Shown here piece by piece: positions 44,289-53,145 of a DNA stretch of 64,000 nucleotides. The notes beneath the pieces are model-generated. The model was not told where the DNA came from. It saw nothing but the letters and a program-made list of their open reading frames with translations, and ran no database searches. The DNA is from Pedobacter roseus (GTDB lineage Bacteria > Bacteroidota > Bacteroidia > Sphingobacteriales > Sphingobacteriaceae): the NCBI RefSeq assembly GCF_014395225.1, contig NZ_CP060723.1:5518001-5582000 (forward strand), written 5' to 3'. The stretch's first letter is position 1. Each line of letters starts with the position of its first letter. Both the position numbers and the translations under genes were made by a program.

Positions 44289-46139
44289 ATGAAAATGAAA
44301 TATTTTAAATACATATATGGATTGCCAGTTTTGGCTTGTCTACTGCTTGTATCTTGTAATAAAGATGTTTTAGACCGTCCGCCCTTAACAGATTATGTTG
44401 ATGGACAATTTTGGCGTGGTGAAGATGACATCCGCATGTATGCCAACGCTTATTATACCAACTATTTTAATGGATATAACTCTGGCTTTGGAGTAGATTA
44501 TACACCCGTAAGAGGTTACACTTTCTCGGATGATTTAACCGGAAAAAATGCACAAACCAGCTTTGAAAGCAGTGTGCCTACCTCAAGAGGATCTACATTG
44601 GAAACTGCTGATTGGCTTGGTACTTATGCAGGTCCAACTTGGGATTTTGCCTGGGTTAGAAAATCAAATGTAATGTTGGCGCGCTTAAACGATGTGGCAA
44701 AACCAAAAATTACTGCAGAAGCTTTTAATCACTGGACAGCCGTTGCCCGTTTTTTTAGGGGCTTTGAGTATAGTCGTTTGGTGAGTGTTTTTGGAGATGT
44801 ACCTTACTTTGATAAAGAAGTTTCGGATACCGATCTGCCAGCTTTATACAAAGATAGAGATGCAAGGGGTGTGGTGATGGATAAGGTGTACGATGATTTT
44901 AAATATGTAATGGCCAACATGCGTGATAATGATGGAGCACAGTTTCTGAATAAATATATTGCCGCTGCATTTATTTCGAGGTTTATGTTGTTCGAAGGAA
45001 CGTATGAGCATTACCATGGCTTAGATGCAGCAAGAGCAAAAAAATATTTAGAATTTGCTGTAGAAGCAGGTGATTATGTAATCAATAGCAACAAATATAA
45101 CTTTACCCGCGATTTTAAATCATTGTTCTCAAGCGATAATTTAGCAGGGCATCCGGAAGTATTACTTTACAGGACTTATGATGCTGCTTTAGCCGTTACG
45201 CACAGTATTGGTTCGTACCAAAACGGAACCGAAGTAGTTGGTGTTGATGCCAATTTGGTTTTGATCAAATCTTTCCTCCTTAATGATGGAAAAGTATGGC
45301 AAAATTCATCGGTTGCGGGTGCAAATTCATTTACCATTGCCGATTTGGTGAAAACAAGAGACCCACGTTTCGAAGCTTCGTTTTATGATAAAGCCCTGGT
45401 GCCTTCTGCAACTCTGCTTTATGGTTTTAAATTTGCTTCAAGAGAGGCACTTACTTATATCGGAAAAACCTATCCTGCCGCTTGGGGCAGTAATACAAAT
45501 ACAAGTGATGCACCTGTAATGCGTTTGGCAGAAGTGGTACTAAACTGGATAGAGGCAAAAGCGGTATTGGCTCAATATTATTCAGGTACAGCCATCACAC
45601 AATCCGATCTCAATAAATCAATAAATGCCATTAGGAACCGTCCGTTAGATGCTGCGGCCTCCGCAAAAGGAGTGTTAAAAACAGCACCGTTAACTTTAGG
45701 TTCTCTTCCCGTTGATCCCGCTAAAGATGCCGATGTTCCTGATCTGATCTGGGAAATCCGTAGGGAGCGCCGCATGGAGTTTGTGTTTGAGCATACCCGT
45801 TTATTGGATTTAAAACGCTGGAAAAAATTAAATAACATGGATTTCAGTACCAATTCTGATTATTATTTGGGCCCATGGGTTAATGTACAAACCGAAGCCG
45901 CAAGTTATTTAACAGCTGCAAATGCAACTGCCCGAAACGTTAAGGTTAAAAAGGCTGATGGCACTATTGTTACTTATGATGGTACAAATGCTGCAGCCAT
46001 GGTAGGTTACTGGATGGTTACCAATGCGGCAAATAGAAATGCTTTTACAGATAGGGCATATTTATCGCCGGTAGGGCAGGCACAAATTATTCAATATCAG
46101 GAAAAAGGCTTTAAACTTACGCAAACCATAGGTTGGTAG
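44289..46139 (+). CDS. SusD/RagB-type lipoprotein 3
   Basis: A 616-residue surface lipoprotein, lipobox Cys23 in LLLVSCNKDVLDRPP. RagB/SusD features are clear: TAVARFFRGFEYSRLVSVFG near residue 155, PVMRLAEVVLNWIEAKAVLA, and IRRERRMEFVFEHTRLLDLK near the end. It pairs with SusC 3 in a two-gene operon closed by a terminator. Confidence 0.95.
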   Translation: MKMKYFKYIYGLPVLACLLLVSCNKDVLDRPPLTDYVDGQFWRGEDDIRMYANAYYTNYFNGYNSGFGVDYTPVRGYTFSDDLTGKNAQTSFESSVPTSRGSTLETADWLGTYAGPTWDFAWVRKSNVMLARLNDVAKPKITAEAFNHWTAVARFFRGFEYSRLVSVFGDVPYFDKEVSDTDLPALYKDRDARGVVMDKVYDDFKYVMANMRDNDGAQFLNKYIAAAFISRFMLFEGTYEHYHGLDAARAKKYLEFAVEAGDYVINSNKYNFTRDFKSLFSSDNLAGHPEVLLYRTYDAALAVTHSIGSYQNGTEVVGVDANLVLIKSFLLNDGKVWQNSSVAGANSFTIADLVKTRDPRFEASFYDKALVPSATLLYGFKFASREALTYIGKTYPAAWGSNTNTSDAPVMRLAEVVLNWIEAKAVLAQYYSGTAITQSDLNKSINAIRNRPLDAAASAKGVLKTAPLTLGSLPVDPAKDADVPDLIWEIRRERRMEFVFEHTRLLDLKRWKKLNNMDFSTNSDYYLGPWVNVQTEAASYLTAANATARNVKVKKADGTIVTYDGTNAAAMVGYWMVTNAANRNAFTDRAYLSPVGQAQIIQYQEKGFKLTQTIGW

Positions 46140-46165
46140 TATTTAAGTTATTTTAAGTTTGATAT

Positions 46166-46200
46166 AACCTCCTCAAATTAATTTTTGAGGAGGTTTTTTT
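46166..46200 (+). terminator. Terminator after SusD 3
   Basis: AACCTCCTCAAA pairs with TTTGAGGAGGTT across ATTAAT-like loop bases and is followed by T7. On the other strand it may also serve the convergent phosphoesterase gene. Confidence 0.9.
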
Positions 46201-46207
46201 ATAATTG

Positions 46208-48040
46208 TTATTTGATTCTTAACCACACTACTTTACCATCCATGGTGCTGGCAAGGATATTTTTACTGTCGATCACATTTACCGTATTGATCATTGAATT
46301 ATCAATTTTGTGTGCCCAAACCGTACTTTGCTGTTTAGGGTCAATGGCGTAAATCACGCCGTTTTTTGTGCCGAAAAACACCTTTCCATCTTTTTCGATT
46401 AACATGGAAGGAACGTGCTCATAACCAAAACCAGCATTGTAGCGCCATAAAATACCTGGATCTTGCGACTGTGCTTTGTAGGCCACAATTTCATCCTGCA
46501 TGGTTTTGCCGTAAATAACAGTGCTATCTGCAGACTGGCCAATCGATTCGCGGACCGTAGCTTCTTTGTTCCGCCATAACGTACTACCGTTTTTTGCATC
46601 AATGGCCGTTAAATAACGGTCTGGAGCAGCAATATACACTATACCCTGGTAAGCAACTGGCGTTACCATCGCCGGCGAAAACATCCTGTTAGGCTGTCCA
46701 TTGTTCCATTTCCAGAGCAGATTCCCTGTGTTAATATCGAGGGCGTAAAGATGCCTGCCCCACGATCCAAAAATAATTTTGCCCTGGTAAATAAGTGGTT
46801 TGCCTACAATTGTACCCTCAACTGCTGCAAAAGCCCAGATTTCTTTTCCTGTTTTAGCATCCAGGGCCCTAAAAGTATTATCACTTCCACCAATAAATAC
46901 CTGTTGGCCGTTAACCACTGGCGATCCCAGTACCGAATTCGTCGTTTCCTTATGCCAGATTTCTTTTCCGTTTTTTGCATTTAGCGCATAAATGGTTCCA
47001 TCTCCCGAACCTAAAATAACGGTTCCGTTTACTGCTACGGGAGAAGAGTAGATGGCACCTTTGGTTTTAAATGTCCATACTTTTTTGCCGGTATTCTTGT
47101 TTAAGGCCTCTACCAAACCCAAACTGTTTCCAAAAATAACATTGTTCGAAGCGTAGGTTGGGGTATTTACCACGTTAGCATTTGAGTGGTAAGACCAGAG
47201 CGTTTTTGTTGCGGGATATTTATTGTTGAGGGCAAAATCGGGGCGCTCATATTTTTTCTGATCGGCTGCAAAAGTTTTCAAAGCAATTTTTCGCCAGGCT
47301 GGAAGGATATCCTGCGTCGGTTTTTTGGTCTGAAAAAATACCGTGTCTTTAGTCATACTCACAATATTGTATCCGCCAATGCTATCTTTCGCCCTTAAAT
47401 TAGAACGACCCATAGTAGCTTCAATGCCTTCAAAATTGTAAGGGTGATTATTGTGGCCATGACCACATATCGCGTATTGAATGTTGTATTTCTTCAAACG
47501 GTCTGTGGCTTCATACCAGTTGTCTAAACTATTATCAAGTGGGTAGTGGTTGGCAAAAACTATGGGCATGTTTTTAGGTGTGGCTTTAAGCACGCTATCC
47601 AGCCAAACCGTAGCATCCCTTGGAATATGTCCGTCACTCATCCGTACATAAGGCCCCGAAGCACAGGCAATAAAACGGTAGCCATTATGGTCGAAAACAA
47701 ACTTATCGCCGCCAAATTCTTTTATGAAATTTACACCTCCCGATTCCGACCAACCTGTATCGTGGTTACCTGGGATAATGTGGTAAGGTTTGTTTAATTT
47801 GGAAAGGATGTCTTTTGCCAGTTTAAGTTCATTATTGGTGCCCATTTCGGTAATGTCACCAGTAATAATTACAAAATCAATATCTTTTAATGTGTTAAGG
47901 TCTGCAACGGTTCTGTTGAGGTCTTCTTCCCCTGTCGGCGAACCCACATGTGTATCAGTTACAAAAGCATATTTAAAATTCTGTGCTTTTACAGAGAGCG
48001 ATAAGAGAATAGCAAACAGTAAAAGAATGCGGTGTTTCAT
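46208..48040 (-). CDS. Secreted metallophosphoesterase fused to a PQQ-type beta-propeller
   Basis: A 610-residue protein with a signal peptide (cut near SVKAQN). Residues 25-270 are a calcineurin-like phosphoesterase with all metal blocks: FVTDTHVG, ITGDIT, PGNHDTGW, FANHYPLD and CGHGHNNH. Residues from about 285 form a PQQ/BamB-like propeller of repeated units of the type KVWTFKTKGAIYSSPVAVNG. The domain order suggests an exported phosphatase or diesterase tethered to a binding scaffold. The substrate is unknown. It converges on SusCD 3. Confidence 0.9.
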   Translation of the reverse strand: MKHRILLLFAILLSLSVKAQNFKYAFVTDTHVGSPTGEEDLNRTVADLNTLKDIDFVIITGDITEMGTNNELKLAKDILSKLNKPYHIIPGNHDTGWSESGGVNFIKEFGGDKFVFDHNGYRFIACASGPYVRMSDGHIPRDATVWLDSVLKATPKNMPIVFANHYPLDNSLDNWYEATDRLKKYNIQYAICGHGHNNHPYNFEGIEATMGRSNLRAKDSIGGYNIVSMTKDTVFFQTKKPTQDILPAWRKIALKTFAADQKKYERPDFALNNKYPATKTLWSYHSNANVVNTPTYASNNVIFGNSLGLVEALNKNTGKKVWTFKTKGAIYSSPVAVNGTVILGSGDGTIYALNAKNGKEIWHKETTNSVLGSPVVNGQQVFIGGSDNTFRALDAKTGKEIWAFAAVEGTIVGKPLIYQGKIIFGSWGRHLYALDINTGNLLWKWNNGQPNRMFSPAMVTPVAYQGIVYIAAPDRYLTAIDAKNGSTLWRNKEATVRESIGQSADSTVIYGKTMQDEIVAYKAQSQDPGILWRYNAGFGYEHVPSMLIEKDGKVFFGTKNGVIYAIDPKQQSTVWAHKIDNSMINTVNVIDSKNILASTMDGKVVWLRIK

Positions 48041-48557
48041 AGTTGTTTTTTGTTAAATTGTTTTACTATAAAAATCGACATTTTTTAGGGCTTAAACGGG
48101 CTTGTAATGCCAATTTTACGTGTTAAGTTAGGATTAAATTGAGCCCGAAGTCTGAAGGCGGATATCCGAAGTTTGGATACCTTACAGCGACAGGTTTAAA
48201 CAGTTTATCGCTTTTTGAATATTGAATTTAATCATTAGCCCCATATCGTCATTGCGAACCGAAGTGCTGGATTCGTGAGGTAGCGTGAAGCAATCTTTTC
48301 AGTATGAAATACCCTCCCTAAGGCGAGCCTTTCAGTGAAGCATTGTTAGGCTAGGCGACTTGGACTTTCCGAACTTTAATAAAGCACAAATTAAGCATTC
48401 GTTTTTTGGCGCGTTTAAAATTCTGTGTTAATCAGTGTTTTGCGTGGACATATAAGTTTCAATGAACTTATTCTTGAAAAACACTTTTTTAAATCAATAT
48501 TCACATAACAAAAAAGGCGGCCATAGGCCGCCTCTTATACTTGTTCTCTTGTAAAAA
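48041..48557. other. Gene-free region with a decayed palindromic element
   Basis: No gene is visible in these 517 bp. The stretch 48247-48296 starts CGTCATTGCGAACCGAAGTG and ends GTGAAGCAATCTTTT, resembling one arm of the type 2 element, but the opposite arm (about 48320-48362) is badly degraded. The terminator of the beta-barrel gene lies at the right end. Confidence 0.6.
48511..48534 (-). terminator. Terminator of the beta-barrel gene
   Basis: On the minus strand AGGCGGCC, TAT loop, GGCCGCC is followed by T6. Confidence 0.88.
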
Positions 48558-49160
48558 CTACAAAATTTTAAAACCTAAACTCAGTTGAAAAAGGTTTGGT
48601 TTCTGAGTGTATTTTTCACTTTTACTGATGTTCGATAAACCAGCCTCATAGCGTAAATCAACCGAAATACTGCCTACATCTACACCTGCGCCAAATTGTG
48701 CGCCCAATGCCTGGTTTTTGTAGTTGCTAAAATCTGTAGCCTGTTGGTAAGCTGAACTAAAAGTCGAATTTTCATCCAGGATAAACGAAATTACCGGGCC
48801 GGCCATTACACGGAAGTTTAAGTTTTTGGCACCGAATTTTGTTCCAAATAAAACAGGGATATCCAAAGTGGTGAATTTTACCTTTCCTTCAGCAGATACT
48901 TCGTTGCCGTTATCCTGTTGGATGCTGATAAATTTGTTGCCTTTACTGCCAATGTAAGCCTCAGGCTGTACATAAAAACTGGCACCGCCAATACGTGCCC
49001 AGGCACCGATCTGATAGCCTAAACGGTTTTCTTCGCTTGCAAAATCTGCATTTAATTTGGCTAAATTTACACCTGCTTTAACCCCCAGGTTAAACGTTTG
49101 TGCCTTTGATGTTGCCCAACCCAGGGTTAGGAAAACAATAGAGAAGATAAGTTTTTTCAT
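48558..49160 (-). CDS. Outer-membrane beta-barrel protein, porin-like/PorT-like
   Basis: A 200-residue protein with a signal peptide (cut near SKAQTFN) and an eight-strand-type barrel: FNLGVKAGVNLAKLN at the start, alternating strands such as YQIGAWARIGGASFYVQPEA, and the C-terminal strand LFQLSLGFKIL. It is a member of the large Bacteroidota outer-membrane beta-barrel/PorT group. No specific function can be given. The gene is monocistronic with its own terminator. Confidence 0.85.
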   Translation of the reverse strand: MKKLIFSIVFLTLGWATSKAQTFNLGVKAGVNLAKLNADFASEENRLGYQIGAWARIGGASFYVQPEAYIGSKGNKFISIQQDNGNEVSAEGKVKFTTLDIPVLFGTKFGAKNLNFRVMAGPVISFILDENSTFSSAYQQATDFSNYKNQALGAQFGAGVDVGSISVDLRYEAGLSNISKSEKYTQKPNLFQLSLGFKIL

Positions 49161-49410
49161 GTTGTTTAATTGTTTTAAGTTATAAACCGTAAACGGCGCT
49201 CTGGCGAATTTTGGGTGTGTTTTTTGTTCTTATGGTTTCTTTTCAAAATACGCCTGGCGGTTACTGTTCCGGAATTTGGTTTTATAACGCGCTTTTAACA
49301 CAATTATCGTGCAAAATTTTTTCACTGATGTCTACTTTTTTTGTCAGATCGCATAAAAAGGTATTAACCTGAGTAAATATTTTTTACTTTTGCATCAAAT
49401 AAAATATGCC

Positions 49411-49626
49411 ATGGCTAACTTTCAACTTACTTCAGAAACTGCATTTAAGGTAAAAACTAAGTTTTTAAGGAAATACCGCGATTTAGCGAACGAGCCTTTA
49501 GAGTTTACCCCTGGCAAAGAAGATCAGTTGATCGAAGATTTAATGCGTTTGGTTAAGCGCGATCGTACTTATATCGAATTTACCATTCAAAAAGCACTGG
49601 CTGATACCAAAGGCAACAGACTTTAA
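49411..49626 (+). CDS. Small conserved-looking hypothetical protein
   Basis: Read from ATG 49411 (MANFQLTSETAFKV) the protein has 71 residues; a TTG seven codons upstream is less likely. It is basic and helical, with KFLRKYRDLANEPLEF and MRLVKRDRTYIEFTIQKALAD. There is no TM segment, signal or known motif, and I do not recognise it. It stands alone upstream of the S41 protease gene. Confidence 0.55.
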   Translation: MANFQLTSETAFKVKTKFLRKYRDLANEPLEFTPGKEDQLIEDLMRLVKRDRTYIEFTIQKALADTKGNRL

Positions 49627-49807
49627 TCTGTTTTTTATTGCTTTATCCTTTCTTTTTAGCGTAACGCTTAATTTACGCTTGCGCCAAATAAGCTGTTTTT
49701 AATATTTACGGCTTTTTGTACATTTACTTTCGTACTATATCAATAAATAACCTTCCAAAAACAGGCTTTCAACTCGTTCTGTGCTACTGGAATAAATACA
49801 TAGGGGA

Positions 49808-51499
49808 ATGAAGAAACTAAAATATGGTCTTTTAGCAGCTGGCTTTGGTGTTGCTGTTTTATCTTTTTCTTTCAAAGAAGATTTATTTCTGGTTTCTAAA
49901 AACCTGGATATTTTTGCTTCGCTCTATAAAGAAATCAACATCAATTATGTGGATGATACCAATGCCCCTAAGTTGATGAAAACAGGGATCGATGCCATGT
50001 TGGATAGTTTAGATCCCTACACCGAATACGTTCCCGAATCGGAAATTGAAGATTATAAACTGAAATATGTAAGTACCCAGTACGGTGGTATTGGAGCAGG
50101 TACCGTTTTTATTGATGGCAAACTGTTTATTAACGAGGTAAGCGAAGGTTATCCTGCCCATAAAAGTGATATCAAAGCCGGCGATCAGGTGGTGAGCATT
50201 AATGGCATTGCCGTAAAAGGAAAAGACCGTCCTGAAGTGAGCCAGTTACTGCGTGGTCCTAAAGGCACTGCGGTTGATTTACTGGTAATCAGAGACGGGA
50301 AAGAAATTACTAAAAAAATCGTTCGCGAAGAAATCAAACAACCAAATGTTTCCTATTCAGGCATGGTTGGCGATGGTGTTGGGTACATCAAACTCGATAA
50401 ATTTTTGGAAAATTCCGGACAGGAAGTTAAAGATGCTTTATTGGCCATCCAAAAAGAAAACCCTAAAGGTGTGGTGCTTGATTTAAGGAATAATGGTGGC
50501 GGTATTTTACAGGAAGCCGTTAAAATTGTAAACCTTTTTATCAATAAAGATCAGCTTGTGGTTACTCAAAAAGGGAAAAACGTAGAGAAAACCATTACCT
50601 ATAAAACGCTTTCGGCACCAATTTCTACCTCAGTGCCTTTGGTGGTACTGGTAAATGGAAATTCAGCTTCCGCATCCGAAATTGTTGCCGGTTCCTTACA
50701 GGATTTAGACCGTGCCATCGTTATCGGACAGCGCAGTTATGGTAAAGGATTGGTTCAGCAGACCTTCAACTTGCCTTATAACAGCCTGGTTAAAGTAACC
50801 GTAGCCAAATATTATACGCCATCAGGCAGGTGCATCCAAAAACTGGATTATGCCCATAAAAATGCTGAAGGCGTAGCCGAACGTTTTGCTGATTCTACCA
50901 TGGTGATGTACCAGACTAAAGCGGGCAGAAATGTGTACAGCGGTAATGGTGTTTATCCTGATGTAGTGGTTAATGCGGATAAATTAAGCCCAATCACCAT
51001 TTCGATGCTTAACAAAAGTCTTTTCTTTAATTATGCAAACCAGTATAAAAAAGAAAAACCAGGTATGGCATCCGCTAAAACTTTCCAGTTATCAGATGCT
51101 GATTATGCAGTTTTTGCCAACAGCCTGGCCGATAAAGATTTAACTTATCTGAGCCGTACCGAGAGATTGTTGTCTGATTTACGTGCTGAAGCCGAAAAAG
51201 AAAACAAATCAGCAGAAGTAAAAACCGATCTTGAAAACCTGAAATACAAACTTACTTCTTCCAAAAAAACCGATCTGGTAAGCCATAAAGCTGAAATCAA
51301 AAGGGTATTGGAAACACAGATTGTGAGCCGTTATTTTTACGAAAAAGGAAGAATTGAGCAGAGTTTCCAGTATGATAAAGAACTTGCTGCGGCGAAAAAC
51401 CTGTTTACCAATCAATCGCAGATCCTGGCCATTTTAAAAGGTGATGGAAATTACAAAGTGATCGGTAAACCCACAAAAGCCACTGCTTCCATAGATTAA
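49808..51499 (+). CDS. S41 C-terminal processing peptidase with PDZ domain
   Basis: A 563-residue CtpA/Tsp-type protease exported through an N-terminal signal/TM (about 4-22). The PDZ domain covers about residues 85-175 (GIGAGTVFIDGKLF, then PAHKSDIKAGDQVVSINGIA). The catalytic Ser is in NGNSASASEIVAGS near residue 290 and Lys in RSYGKGLVQQ near 312. A helical C-terminal part of about 150 residues is typical of Bacteroidota members. It probably acts in the periplasm on envelope proteins. GH29 follows after 29 bp and may be co-transcribed. Confidence 0.93.
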   Translation: MKKLKYGLLAAGFGVAVLSFSFKEDLFLVSKNLDIFASLYKEININYVDDTNAPKLMKTGIDAMLDSLDPYTEYVPESEIEDYKLKYVSTQYGGIGAGTVFIDGKLFINEVSEGYPAHKSDIKAGDQVVSINGIAVKGKDRPEVSQLLRGPKGTAVDLLVIRDGKEITKKIVREEIKQPNVSYSGMVGDGVGYIKLDKFLENSGQEVKDALLAIQKENPKGVVLDLRNNGGGILQEAVKIVNLFINKDQLVVTQKGKNVEKTITYKTLSAPISTSVPLVVLVNGNSASASEIVAGSLQDLDRAIVIGQRSYGKGLVQQTFNLPYNSLVKVTVAKYYTPSGRCIQKLDYAHKNAEGVAERFADSTMVMYQTKAGRNVYSGNGVYPDVVVNADKLSPITISMLNKSLFFNYANQYKKEKPGMASAKTFQLSDADYAVFANSLADKDLTYLSRTERLLSDLRAEAEKENKSAEVKTDLENLKYKLTSSKKTDLVSHKAEIKRVLETQIVSRYFYEKGRIEQSFQYDKELAAAKNLFTNQSQILAILKGDGNYKVIGKPTKATASID

Positions 51500-51528
51500 A
51501 AAAACTAACCAGATAGAGTACCTACCTT

Positions 51529-52854
51529 ATGAAGAAATTAGTGATAATGGGCTTAGTCCTGTTGTTTGGCTTACAATTAAAAGCGCAGGATTATGTGCCA
51601 GCCGCGTCAAATTTAAAGCAACGTGCATGGTTTGCCGATGCCCGTTTTGGTCTGTTTATCCATTGGGGCCCTTTCAGTATACCCGGAAGTGGCGAATGGG
51701 TTATGAACGAGCGGAAACTCAATGTTCACAATTATACCAACCTTAAAGGTTTTTTTAATCCTGTTGAATTTAATGAAGCGCAATGGGTAAGTATGGCGAA
51801 AAATGCCGGAATGAAATACATTACGCTCATTACCAGGCATCATGATGGTTTTAGCATGTGGGATACCAAATATTCTGATTTCAATATCATGAATACCCCT
51901 TACAAAAAGGATATTGTGAAAATGATGGCTGATGAATGTCATAAGCAGGGCATACAATTATACCTCTATTACTCACTGTTAGATTGGCGCAGGGAAGATT
52001 ATCCGCATGAAACAGGTCGTACCGGACAAAACTCCGGCCGTAAGGGCAAAGGCGATTACGCCAGTTACTTACAGTTTATGAAAAATCAGCTCACCGAGTT
52101 ATTGACCAATTATGGCGAAATAGGAGGCATTTGGTTTGATGGCCATTGGGACCAGACCGAGCCGGAAGGATCCAAAGACAGAACCTCGCGCATCGACTGG
52201 AAATACAACGAAATTTATGGTTTGATCCACAAATTGCAGCCACAGTGCATGATTGGTAATAACCACCACTTAACGCCATTTGCAGGCGAAGATTTCCAGA
52301 TGTTCGAACGCGATTTGCCGGGCGAAAACAAATCGGGTTTGAGTTTTCAAAAAGCTTCCGATCAATTGCCGCTCGAAACCTGCGAAACCATTTCCAATTC
52401 ATGGGGGTATAACCTGAGCGATACTTATTATAAATCGAATAAGGAATTGGTGCACATGCTGGTTAAAGCCGCAAGTTTAGGTTCTAACCTTTTATTGAAC
52501 ATTGGCCCGATGCCGAGCGGTAAAATCCAGCCGGAGTTTCAGGACCGTTTGGCAGGTTTAGGCAATTGGCTTAAATTATATGGCGAAAGCATTTACGGTA
52601 CAAAAGCAGGTTTTATAAAACCGCAGGCCTGGGGAAGCATTACGCAAAGCGAGAATAAAGTTTACATCCACATTGTAGATGGAAAAACCACTACGCTTAA
52701 CCTGGAAAACGTTCCACTGAAGAAAATTAAAAAGGCATATTTGTTAAAAGATAAAAGTGCGGTAAATTTCACTTTCAAAAAATCGAAGCTAACTGTTAAT
52801 GCAACACCAAACGATAAAGAACCCGATCAGGTAATTGTTTTGGAGATTGGGTAA
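51529..52854 (+). CDS. GH29 alpha-L-fucosidase
   Basis: A 441-residue secreted hydrolase (signal cut near LKAQD) that removes alpha-linked fucose. GH29 blocks are FGLFIHWGPFSIPGSGEW, LITRHHDGFSMWDTKYSDFN and GIWFDGHWDQTEP, the last with the nucleophile Asp204. A small C-terminal beta domain follows after about 350. It starts the glycan-degrading set of this window; GH92 and GH2 enzymes lie downstream, separated by a palindromic repeat. Confidence 0.94.
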   Translation: MKKLVIMGLVLLFGLQLKAQDYVPAASNLKQRAWFADARFGLFIHWGPFSIPGSGEWVMNERKLNVHNYTNLKGFFNPVEFNEAQWVSMAKNAGMKYITLITRHHDGFSMWDTKYSDFNIMNTPYKKDIVKMMADECHKQGIQLYLYYSLLDWRREDYPHETGRTGQNSGRKGKGDYASYLQFMKNQLTELLTNYGEIGGIWFDGHWDQTEPEGSKDRTSRIDWKYNEIYGLIHKLQPQCMIGNNHHLTPFAGEDFQMFERDLPGENKSGLSFQKASDQLPLETCETISNSWGYNLSDTYYKSNKELVHMLVKAASLGSNLLLNIGPMPSGKIQPEFQDRLAGLGNWLKLYGESIYGTKAGFIKPQAWGSITQSENKVYIHIVDGKTTTLNLENVPLKKIKKAYLLKDKSAVNFTFKKSKLTVNATPNDKEPDQVIVLEIG

Positions 52855-52884
52855 AAAGATCTCTGTCATCCTGAGCGCTATTCC

Positions 52885-52982
52885 CGTCATTGCGAGAAGG
52901 CTTTTTCAGCCGACGAAGCAATCTTTCTTGTAAGGATCACGAGCATGAAAGATTGCTTCGTCGTTCCTCCTCGCAATGACGA
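52885..52982. repeat. Palindromic repeat element, type 2 (copy B)
   Basis: CGTCATTGCGAGAAGGCTTT opens the element and CCTCGCAATGACG closes it. Its reverse complement matches 25549-25645 across both arms and the loop (CATGCTCGTGATCCTT against CATGCTAGTGATCCTT). Confidence 0.85.
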
Positions 52983-53090
52983 CTGTTTTTATTGAGCTTT
53001 GTCGATAGTAACGGGTTGTATTTCCTCCGATAGTTATCGAAGTGAAGATCATTTTATATAATTCTTTCCTCCTTTTATGAGAAAATAAAC

Positions 53091-53104
53091 GTAAAACGTT
53101 TTAC
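53091..53104. promoter_or_regulatory. Perfect 14-bp CG-centred palindrome before GH92 (possible LacI-type operator)
   Basis: GTAAAACGTTTTAC is fully palindromic and lies 41 bp before the GH92 start codon, within promoter distance. Form and position fit a LacI-family operator; the regulator is not identified. Confidence 0.5.
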
Positions 53105-53145
53105 TTTTAGGCTTTTAAATTCATTGTAAGAAATTATAAGCACAC

